NCBI GenBank assembly: GCA_017547345.1
Contig: JAFYPY010000042.1
Coordinates: 1 to 14,793, forward strand
Direction of reading: 5' to 3'
Length of the DNA: 14,793 nucleotides
DNA from: Bacillota bacterium
GTDB lineage: Bacteria; Bacillota_A; Clostridia; Peptostreptococcales; Anaerovoracaceae
The first letter of the stretch is position 1; each line of letters opens with the position of its first letter. The position numbers and the translations under genes were made by a program. Below are positions 1 through 5,256 of this stretch, piece after piece. The notes beneath the pieces were generated by a model. The model worked only from the letters and a program-made list of their open reading frames with translations, made no database searches and was not told the DNA's origin.

Positions 1-141
1 TTTGCGTGAGAGAGAAGTGAGTTTTAATATAAGTTTTTAGAGGGAGACAGTATGTAGTAGCATGAATTGTGAAAAAAGGCTCCGAAGCCGCCAGGCTTGA
101 GTCGCTTGCGCGATCGAATTATGTATACCGCGTTTGTGAAA
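1..141. repeat. Left inverted terminal repeat and presumed replication origin
   Basis: Bases 1-141 are the exact reverse complement of 14653-14793, so this is a complete linear molecule with perfect 141-bp inverted terminal repeats. The ends read 5'-TTTGCG, so the template 3' end is AAA. A terminal run of three identical bases is what protein-primed phages use for sliding-back initiation, and here the primer nucleotide would be dTMP on the terminal protein. Just inside the repeat boundary the left end holds a second copy of TTTGTGAAATAA (144-155) that also matches the right end, so the repeats resume after an apparent small insertion next to 142. The repeat is GC-richer than the genome and contains three overlapping short hairpins (78-89, 85-98, 102-113). 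Confidence 0.95.
72..89 (-). terminator. Outward-facing terminator inside the left terminal repeat
   Basis: Read on the minus strand, a GGCT/AGCC stem (78-89) with loop TCGG is followed by six T (72-77). It would stop leftward transcripts before the end of the molecule. It is the mirror image of the terminator in the right repeat. No leftward gene is present, so its use on this side is doubtful. Confidence 0.45.
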
Positions 142-167
142 ATTTTGTGAAATAAAGAATCATTAGG

Positions 168-186
168 TTAAACTCAATTAGTTTAA
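168..186. promoter_or_regulatory. Inverted repeat upstream of early promoter (possible operator)
   Basis: TTAAACT (168-174) and AGTTTAA (180-186) form a perfect 7-bp inverted repeat with a 5-bp spacer. It lies about 50 bp upstream of the P1 -35 box and 27 bp inside the terminal repeat. This fits a dimeric regulator or replication-protein site, but no protein here is known to bind it. AT-rich DNA produces such repeats by chance fairly often. Confidence 0.35.
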
Positions 187-234
187 TTACTATAAAACTC
201 ATATATATATGGAAAGGAAAATGAGGATGCCTCG

Positions 235-248
235 TTTGAAATTTCAAA
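235..248. promoter_or_regulatory. 14-bp palindrome over the P1 -35 box (possible operator)
   Basis: TTTGAAATTTCAAA is a perfect 14-bp palindrome and contains the whole -35 hexamer TTGAAA (236-241). A protein bound here would block RNA polymerase. The late promoter P2 has the same -35 hexamer without the palindrome, which would let the two promoters be controlled separately. The binding protein is unknown; the small products at 290 and 457 are the nearest candidates. Confidence 0.4.
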
Positions 249-264
249 AAATTTATGTTATAAT
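236..264 (+). promoter_or_regulatory. Early promoter P1
   Basis: TTGAAA (236-241), a 17-bp spacer, and TATAAT (259-264) preceded by TG at 256-257 make an extended -10 sigma-A promoter. Transcription should start near 271, only about 20 bases before the first ATG at 290, which has AAAGGAG at 273-279. It is the only good promoter seen upstream of the early operon (290-3224). Confidence 0.8.
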
Positions 265-289
265 ATATATATAAAGGAGATAAACGATT

Positions 290-460
290 ATGTTATCAAC
301 AAAAGATCAAGAAACTGTAACTCAAATTTCTAAGTATGTGCGTCAATATATGGACTACTTAGAACACTGCCAATGTGTAGAGGGTGCTATGGAAGTGCGC
401 TACTATTGGGAACAATACTGTGAATTAGTAACTAAATTATATAAGGAGAACCAAAAATGA
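290..460 (+). CDS. Small early protein, 56 aa, unknown function
   Basis: First gene behind P1. The start is fixed by AAAGGAG ten bases upstream. The product is mostly charged and aromatic and looks helical, with no signal peptide or membrane segment. Its stop TGA (458-460) overlaps the ATG of the next gene as ATGA, the same coupling seen at 5253 and 9360. It shares short pieces with the next product (VTQ near the N-terminus and EHCQ in the middle), so the two may be diverged duplicates, though the match is weak. Position and size fit an early regulator or host-takeover protein, but no family was recognised. Confidence 0.65.
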   Translation: MLSTKDQETVTQISKYVRQYMDYLEHCQCVEGAMEVRYYWEQYCELVTKLYKENQK

Positions 461-697
461 ACAAAAAAAACAGAAGAATTAGTAACACAAAGAGCCAATG
501 AATATCTTGATATCATCAGAGATATTAGAAAGAATCACTCGTTTTTAGAGAATATTATCTATGAGCATTGTCAAGATCGTGATGATTGGTATAAGGCAAG
601 AGAAACAAGTAACAATATTGAAAAGCAACTTGCTAATTTGTTTGCTTATTTTAGCGATCAAATTTATTTTGATTTTATGAATTTAAAGGAGGATTGA
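457..697 (+). CDS. Small early protein, about 79 aa, apparently frameshifted at an A8 run
   Basis: AAGGAG at 442-447 and the ATGA overlap point to a start at ATG 457. That frame stops after 14 codons at TGA 499-501. If one base of the eight A at 463-470 is skipped, the reading frame stays open to TGA 695-697, giving about 79 residues rich in charged and helix-forming amino acids and ending in LKED. The long frame has no ATG or GTG near its beginning, only the upstream TGA. An indel error or natural mutation in the homopolymer is the simplest explanation; slippage on A8 or +1 frameshifting is the interesting alternative. The gene is followed closely by the helicase, whose Shine-Dalgarno lies inside its last codons. 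Function unknown. Confidence 0.55.
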
Positions 698-698
698 A

Positions 699-1775
699 AT
701 GTCTAGCATTAAAATGACAGAGTTTCAGGTTTATAACAACCTAATGTCTAGAGGAATTATGCTTGAACTTATTAATGGTAAATGGTTTATTAACGGTATA
801 GAAATGCCACTATACGGAATGGGCGGTATTAGTTGGACATTATGCTGTAAATACCCAGAATACTTTGGTAGTGAAGTAAATTCAAGTAGATTTTTTAAGT
901 GGTTTATAGGCAATGTAAATATAATAGATGGCGAATGGCCTGAAATGCCTATATTAGTAAAAGCAAAAACAAAAATGGCGGCAGGGTATGTTCCTAGTGA
1001 ACTAGCCTACCCGCTTACAACAAAAGAGTTAAAGTTAATTCATTACTTAATCGATGGTGATCCAAAAGACAATTACGCTATTTTCTTCTATGGTGTTGGA
1101 GGAAGCGGCAAAAGCACAATATGTAATTTAATAGCGTCTTTATTTGGACATTCAGACACAGCAACATGCGCACTTGATCAAATAACTGAGAAGTTTGCTA
1201 GAGAGCAATTAGCGGGAAAGCGTCTTTGGTATAATCCTGAAGTAGTTTCTTCTTGGTCAGATAAGGCAACGGGTTATTTTAAGAAAATAGTAACAGGCGA
1301 TGTGGATCAGTTTGAACCTAAAGGTAAAAACCCTTATACCGCTCGTTATCGTTGTAAAGCATTGTTTTGTTGTAATGTTACACCAAGATTTGATTTTACT
1401 GACACTGGATTATTAAGAAGAGTTTTGTATTATTATAAAAATGAAAAGATACAAAACCCTGATGGAAGTTTACAACATAAAAAATATACTGAAGAAGAGC
1501 TTATAGATATAGCCGTAGCAGCACTTCAAACTGATATGACAAATTGGACTGATGATTTTATAGATGAAACTCATAAAGTAATAATGGAAACGAATAATGT
1601 AGCAAAATATGGAATATGTAAAGAATATGATACTTATATAGCAGCATGTAGTGCTAATGGGGTATATCCATACGCAAAAGAAAAGTGGGAAAAACTTAAG
1701 GAGTTGTTTGAAGGATGGATATCTACATTAGAGAAAAAGACACCCCCAAGTACTTGCGGGGCGTACAAGTTTTAG
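699..1775 (+). CDS. SF3-type replicative helicase / ATPase
   Basis: The product has 358 aa. The start follows AAAGGAGG at 685-692. Residues 125-245 form an SF3 (D5/P4-primase-like) helicase core: Walker A GVGGSGKST at 132-140; a Walker B-like hydrophobic strand ending in E181; VTGD at 198-201 with Lys-rich residues after it (B' region); motif C LFCCN at 222-226; and the paired arginines RR at 240-241 expected for the arginine finger. The last 60 residues resemble the helical or winged C-terminal part of such helicases. The first 110 residues match nothing recognised and show no primase motif. SF3 helicases act as hexamers that unwind DNA 3'-5'. phi29 itself has no helicase, so finding one directly before the polymerase is unusual and suggests it works at the fork. 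Confidence 0.85.
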   Translation: MSSIKMTEFQVYNNLMSRGIMLELINGKWFINGIEMPLYGMGGISWTLCCKYPEYFGSEVNSSRFFKWFIGNVNIIDGEWPEMPILVKAKTKMAAGYVPSELAYPLTTKELKLIHYLIDGDPKDNYAIFFYGVGGSGKSTICNLIASLFGHSDTATCALDQITEKFAREQLAGKRLWYNPEVVSSWSDKATGYFKKIVTGDVDQFEPKGKNPYTARYRCKALFCCNVTPRFDFTDTGLLRRVLYYYKNEKIQNPDGSLQHKKYTEEELIDIAVAALQTDMTNWTDDFIDETHKVIMETNNVAKYGICKEYDTYIAACSANGVYPYAKEKWEKLKELFEGWISTLEKKTPPSTCGAYKF

Positions 1776-2728
1776 ACAACGAAACCATGAACGAGTTGAT
1801 ACAAAATGCTTTTGATTTACCTTCAAGAATAAGAATTAAAGATTTATCAACTCGTTTAGAAATTTTAAATGATAGAAGAAAAACTAAATATATTTTCAGT
1901 TATTACGAAGATATAGAATACAACATAAAACTAGGTAAAGTTGCGGGGCCTGCCTATAGGTGGTTCATACAAGAATATCCACTTTCTTCTTGGGCAGACT
2001 CAAATGGAATGACAATGTATAATGTTCGTGGTGGTGAAATATGGACAAACGAAAGTTTTGATAGAAAATGGATTAATTGTTGGGCTTATGATATTAACTC
2101 GGCATATCCTGCGGCACTGTTAAAGCCAATTCCTGATGTAAATAATGAATTAGGCCCTGGAACAATAGAAGAGGGTGAAATAGGTTTTATAATAGATGAT
2201 GAGGGATACTTAACAGAGGTTGAAGAAGGATTTGCGTCTTGGAAGTTTAAATTAATTCCTTCGCCTTGGGCTAAAAAATATGTTCCTAAAAAATATGAAC
2301 AATTAGTTAGAGCAAAACAAAGAGGAGATAAAGCAACGGCAAGAAAAATAAAAGATCAATTAAATATTTCTATCGGAGTATTAAGAAATCACAACGCTTT
2401 CTTATATGTTCACATTTTAACTCAATGTAAAAATGCTATATATAAATACATTGATGAGAATACGATTAGTGTTAATACTGACTGTATATACAGTGCGGTT
2501 CCTAGAAATGACATACCACTAGGGTTGGATATTGGAATGTTCAAAGAATTGCCTGAAAATGGAAAATTAATTTATTTTAGTGGCGCAGACTATCAATGGG
2601 AAACAGGTAAAAAATCTTTGCGTGGTATTCCCGTAGGTTTACAGGATACCTATGATTTAGAAACTAAAACACAATATAAAAAACCTGACTATAAACTAGT
2701 AGGAGATAGAATAGAACATGACGAATGA
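1715..2728 (+). CDS. Compact protein-primed family B DNA polymerase without exonuclease domain
   Basis: The product has 337 aa against 572 in phi29. Motif A is DINSAYP at 126-132. Motif B is K213-x3-N217-x3-G221, the same spacing as phi29 K383/N387/G391. Motif C is NTD at 254-256, and a KLIY element at 284-287 corresponds to the KxY motif. VRGG at 104-107 followed by W110 and N112 aligns with the phi29 YRGG linker. The N-terminus has about 100 residues before that linker and none of the DxE or other exonuclease motifs. Motif B to C spans 33 residues against 65 in phi29, about the size of the missing TPR2 insertion; A to B is about 47 shorter, so TPR1 is reduced. The start at 1715 overlaps the helicase by 61 bases and uses AAGGAG at 1698-1703, a somewhat long spacing. 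ATG 1788 is possible but has no Shine-Dalgarno. Confidence 0.85.
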   Translation: MDIYIREKDTPKYLRGVQVLDNETMNELIQNAFDLPSRIRIKDLSTRLEILNDRRKTKYIFSYYEDIEYNIKLGKVAGPAYRWFIQEYPLSSWADSNGMTMYNVRGGEIWTNESFDRKWINCWAYDINSAYPAALLKPIPDVNNELGPGTIEEGEIGFIIDDEGYLTEVEEGFASWKFKLIPSPWAKKYVPKKYEQLVRAKQRGDKATARKIKDQLNISIGVLRNHNAFLYVHILTQCKNAIYKYIDENTISVNTDCIYSAVPRNDIPLGLDIGMFKELPENGKLIYFSGADYQWETGKKSLRGIPVGLQDTYDLETKTQYKKPDYKLVGDRIEHDE

Positions 2729-3224
2729 AAGAAAAGAATGGATTGAAAGTAGAAAACAATATGAAAGAGGCTTATGGGATGCTATTAAAAAATATGTTAA
2801 ACAAGATATGACAGCAGAGTCTAAAGATAAAATTTTTAAAATAGCACAACCAACTCCTTTTCATTACGAAATTATAAAGAAAAATCCAAACTATGAAGAA
2901 TTGAGAGACGCTTTTGTGGCAAGAGATTTACTTGCTGCAGGCCTATCATATGAGATACCTATCGAAAAACTTGATAAAAAGTTTGTTGATAATTTTATTA
3001 AAGACTGGAATAAAATTGAATTAAATGATAGATTAACAAATAACGCTATAAAGGGCTTAAATAAGTTTCCTGATAAGATTAAGGAAATTTTAGCGATTAC
3101 GGGTGAAAAAGAATTAAATGTTAATAATGTTAAATATCTTGGCGGAGATCAGTATTTATATAATGATTTTATACTAATAAGTTTTACGCGCTCACCTATA
3201 AGTATTGACATTAGACTCTTTTAA
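2718..3224 (+). CDS. Terminal protein candidate (protein primer), 168 aa
   Basis: It overlaps the end of the polymerase gene by 11 bases and is the last gene of the early operon, the neighbourhood where protein-primed phages keep the terminal protein next to the polymerase. The product is small, highly charged and mostly helical in its first 130 residues (many Lys/Glu pairs), with a short beta-like C-terminal part rich in hydroxyl residues: Y140, Y146, Y148, S155, T157, S159, S162. One of these could be the priming residue; phi29 primes from a serine in the C-terminal part. It is shorter than phi29 gp3 (266 aa) and shows no recognised motif. The assignment rests on position and on the lack of any other early candidate. 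Confidence 0.45.
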   Translation: MTNERKEWIESRKQYERGLWDAIKKYVKQDMTAESKDKIFKIAQPTPFHYEIIKKNPNYEELRDAFVARDLLAAGLSYEIPIEKLDKKFVDNFIKDWNKIELNDRLTNNAIKGLNKFPDKIKEILAITGEKELNVNNVKYLGGDQYLYNDFILISFTRSPISIDIRLF

Positions 3225-3234
3225 GTGCTTTGTT

Positions 3235-3263
3235 TTGAAAAAATGAAAAATTTTTGATATACT
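3235..3263 (+). promoter_or_regulatory. Late promoter P2
   Basis: TTGAAA (3235-3240), a 17-bp spacer and TATACT (3258-3263) preceded by TG at 3255-3256 form an extended -10 promoter with the same design as P1. Transcription should begin near 3270, giving a leader of about 215 nt before the ATG at 3485. No terminator was seen between the early operon and P2, so early transcripts probably run into the late genes. No phi29 p4-like activator was recognised. Confidence 0.75.
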
Positions 3264-3484
3264 ATATATATAAAAGGTAGTTTAAAGGTATTATATAACA
3301 ACTTAATAATTAATTTTTGATTTATGCCGCATTGGAAATCGTGCGGGGTGTGCTTGGCTAGGCGGTGGTGGAGGAACATGAGTGAAAAATTTTTTAAAAG
3401 TTTGGACAAGAACTTTTTAAACAACTTGTCGAAAAATCATATACTAATGTAAAAGAAAAAATTTATTTAAAGGAGGCCTTACAA
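3264..3484 (+). promoter_or_regulatory. Structured late leader with G-rich tract and possible pseudoknot
   Basis: The gap between P2 and the gene at 3485 is not plain spacer. A small hairpin pairs CCGCA (3327-3331) with UGCGG (3342-3346). Six GG steps separated by one to three bases lie at 3356-3374, which is strange in such AT-rich DNA. Downstream, AAAAGUU (3396-3402) pairs with AACUUUU (3411-3417), and the loop bases GACAAG (3405-3410) pair with CUUGUC (3425-3430), an H-type pseudoknot layout. A Shine-Dalgarno (AAAGGAGG) sits at 3469-3476. The region could control translation or stability of the first late gene. No known riboswitch class was recognised. Confidence 0.4.
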
Positions 3485-3763
3485 ATGGCACAAGAAGTTA
3501 AAGCAATTTATTTTAGCAAAAAGATGAACAAGTATTATTTCAACTCTATCTCTGTTTTCGGAGATTACCGCGCAGTTACTGTTTATAATGGTGATGCGCT
3601 TAAGGGCGGCGAGATTAAGATTGACAAAAATGGTCGTCAATATATCGTTGGCTATGTAGAACAAAGAAAAGGCAAAAATGGTCTTTATTGGTATTGCACT
3701 GGTTTCGTGCCAAAGACTGAAAAAGCCGAAACAGCGGAAGAAGCAATTGAGTTCACTGAATAG
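3485..3763 (+). CDS. Small abundant late protein, 92 aa; single-strand DNA-binding candidate
   Basis: First late gene, with an excellent Shine-Dalgarno. The 13 bases TTAAAGGAGGCCT in front of it (3467-3479) recur in front of the capsid gene (5774-5786), and codon choice is similar to that gene, so high expression is likely. The product is rich in aromatic and basic residues over positions 1-75 in a pattern suggesting beta strands, then ends in an acidic tail (residues 78-92, six Glu). An aromatic/basic core plus acidic tail and high abundance resemble small SSB proteins, which the genome otherwise lacks. There is no sequence match to phi29 p5 that can be seen, so a minor virion protein is equally possible. 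Confidence 0.6.
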   Translation: MAQEVKAIYFSKKMNKYYFNSISVFGDYRAVTVYNGDALKGGEIKIDKNGRQYIVGYVEQRKGKNGLYWYCTGFVPKTEKAETAEEAIEFTE

Positions 3764-4835
3764 AAGTCAACCAAGTAAAAAGTACGAACAGTTCCAAGAT
3801 AGAGAATGGTATAATTTACGCTCTATCTTGGGAAATGATTGGGCTATGTTCTATTATCTTTTAGGCGGTCGTGAGGCAGGCAAGTCTTACGCAGTGCTTA
3901 GATTTTTTATCTGGCAATGGAAGAAAAAAGGACGTCCCTTTACTTGGATGAGATTAACTGAAACCAGTGCGCAAAAACTTTTAACTAATAACGCAGAGAA
4001 ACTTGTTGACCCTGATATTAGAAGATATTTTAATTTAGATTTAGTAACAAAAGGCAATAATGTTTATGAAGTTATAAAAAGAGACGATAAGGGTGTAGTT
4101 AAAGAAAAGAAATTAATGTGTAGAGTTTTGGCTCTTAGTACCTTCTACAACGATAAAGGTTCTGGACTCTTCGACTGTCAATTCCTAGAAAATCCTAATA
4201 TGTACTATAATATCTGCTTGGATGAAATGAACAAAGAGAAGTGTGAAAAGAGAACCCAAGATATTCTTTACAGTTTTACTAACCAACTTGAAAACCTTAT
4301 CAGATCAACTAAAGAAAGAGTGCGTATTATTTGTATTGGTAATACACTTGAAGAAGCGTCTGACATTCTTGCGGGTATAAACTTCATTCCAGAAGACTTT
4401 GGAAGATATAAATTACACAAAAAGAAAACGGTAATAGATTACATACCGCTTACAGATGCTTATAAACAAAGAAGAGATGGTTCAGCAGCAAGTATACTTA
4501 TGCCTGAAGCGTCAACCTTCACTAATAAAATTCACATGGACTTAAGTATGTTAAACTCTAATGGTAAACTAAATAAACCCACAACCATTATTAAGTTTAG
4601 CAAGAACCAAGAAGACTGGTTCACTCTTTGGGACGGAAACACTATCAATAGTTATAATGGCGAAAAGATTAAAAATGAAATAATGATGCGCCCTTATGAA
4701 GATGGATTATTCGTAATGAAGAACAGAGAAGATGTAGTCTTAAGATTTATGCTTAAAGGCTATATGTTCCGTAATATGTTAGTCCAAAAGAAATTCAAAA
4801 AGCAAATAGAACTACTAAAACCTAACGGCAAATAA
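3747..4835 (+). CDS. DNA packaging ATPase (phi29 gp16-like)
   Basis: The product has 362 aa counted from TTG 3747; phi29 gp16 has 332. Walker A GGREAGKS at residues 40-47 matches the GxRGxGKS form of gp16. Walker B is NICLDE with D159 and E160, and the following strand RIICIGN (about 193-199) parallels the CICLSN sensor strand of gp16. The C-terminal part (about 280-362) carries the basic and aromatic residues expected of the nucleic-acid-binding domain. TTG 3747 is preferred because GGAAG lies six bases upstream and the frame then overlaps the previous gene by only 17 bases. ATG 3678 would add 23 residues read out of frame from that gene. The protein would drive DNA into the prohead as a ring at the portal; the RNA just downstream may be its partner. 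Confidence 0.88.
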   Translation: MSSLNRSQPSKKYEQFQDREWYNLRSILGNDWAMFYYLLGGREAGKSYAVLRFFIWQWKKKGRPFTWMRLTETSAQKLLTNNAEKLVDPDIRRYFNLDLVTKGNNVYEVIKRDDKGVVKEKKLMCRVLALSTFYNDKGSGLFDCQFLENPNMYYNICLDEMNKEKCEKRTQDILYSFTNQLENLIRSTKERVRIICIGNTLEEASDILAGINFIPEDFGRYKLHKKKTVIDYIPLTDAYKQRRDGSAASILMPEASTFTNKIHMDLSMLNSNGKLNKPTTIIKFSKNQEDWFTLWDGNTINSYNGEKIKNEIMMRPYEDGLFVMKNREDVVLRFMLKGYMFRNMLVQKKFKKQIELLKPNGK

Positions 4836-4855
4836 CCGAAGGAGTAGTTTTGTTT

Positions 4856-4969
4856 GGGCTTGTGCGCCGTATATCTTCCGCGCAGAACCTATGTATGGGA
4901 AGTGCTACCGAAGAGGTCCCCATCATAGTCTGGGTAGAAACACCAGATCTGACTATATACGGAATGCCT
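4856..4969 (+). ncRNA. Candidate packaging RNA (pRNA-like three-way junction)
   Basis: About 114 nt between the ATPase gene and the next gene, GC-rich for this genome, fold as follows. P1a: 4867-4874 with 4955-4962 (CCGUAUAU/AUAUACGG, 8 bp). P1b: 4883-4886 with 4948-4951 (CAGA/UCUG). P2: 4889-4893 with 4924-4928 and 4895-4899 with 4919-4923, ten pairs with one bulged U at 4894. P3: 4929-4933 with 4943-4947. P1b, P2 and P3 meet with only two unpaired bases (4887-4888). An outer GGGC/GCCU pairing (4856-4859 with 4966-4969) may extend P1. The P2 loop has CUAC (4905-4908) and the P3 loop has GUAG (4934-4937), fully complementary. phi29 pRNA has the same plan and order: end helix, longer hairpin, shorter hairpin, and complementary right and left loops that join subunits into a ring. 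No separate promoter was seen, so it would be cut from the late transcript. Confidence 0.68.
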
Positions 4970-4983
4970 TTTGCTCTTATATA

Positions 4984-5256
4984 ATGAAAGAGAAATTAAA
5001 AGCGGCTTGGGTTTGGCTGCGAAAAAATATAATAAATAAAGAAAATCTACTAGGAGCCATTATAGCAGAAGCGATATTTTGGTTACCTTGTATTATAACT
5101 GGACTACTCGCCATAATTTTTTCCTCATGGTGGTGGACGGCGTTTTGGGGCATTATCCTTTTTTGGTTCGGTCCTTTAACGCCTGCCATTCCACTTCAGT
5201 TGGCATTGATTGTGGCAGTGAATAAAATTTTAAAAAAATGGAGGAAAAGAAAATGA
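4984..5256 (+). CDS. Small membrane protein, 90 aa; holin candidate
   Basis: The product has a basic N-terminus, hydrophobic stretches at about 23-47 and 50-62, a third at about 66-80, and a strongly basic tail ending KKWRKRK. Two or three membrane spans with a charged tail fit a holin, but the place between ATPase and scaffold is unusual for one; phi29 also has a membrane protein (p16.7) that organises replication. An upstream ATG at 4891 would read through the structured RNA and has no Shine-Dalgarno, so ATG 4984 is chosen although it also lacks one. Its stop overlaps the next start as ATGA at 5253. Confidence 0.6.
   Translation: MKEKLKAAWVWLRKNIINKENLLGAIIAEAIFWLPCIITGLLAIIFSSWWWTAFWGIILFWFGPLTPAIPLQLALIVAVNKILKKWRKRK

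Noticed and set aside
221..274. 17-codon frame from ATG 221 with a purine-rich site before it.
   Set aside because: It lies across the P1 -35 and -10 boxes, upstream of the transcript start.
290..706. Reading TGA as Trp would join the first two small genes into one 138-codon frame.
   Set aside because: Large genes contain no in-frame TGA, and TGA ends several genes in clean ATGA overlaps (5253, 9360). A Shine-Dalgarno stands before ATG 457. The standard code fits better.
3324..3452. 42-codon frame in the late leader (also 24 codons from ATG 3378, with GGAGG close by).
   Set aside because: The Shine-Dalgarno spacing for 3378 is too short, codon choice in the first half is unlike the genome, and the same bases form RNA structures. 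Kept only as a weak possibility.
4891..4983. Longer start for the membrane protein at ATG 4891.
   Set aside because: It adds 31 residues read through the structured RNA, without a Shine-Dalgarno, and would put a polar basic stretch of odd codon use before a normal membrane protein.
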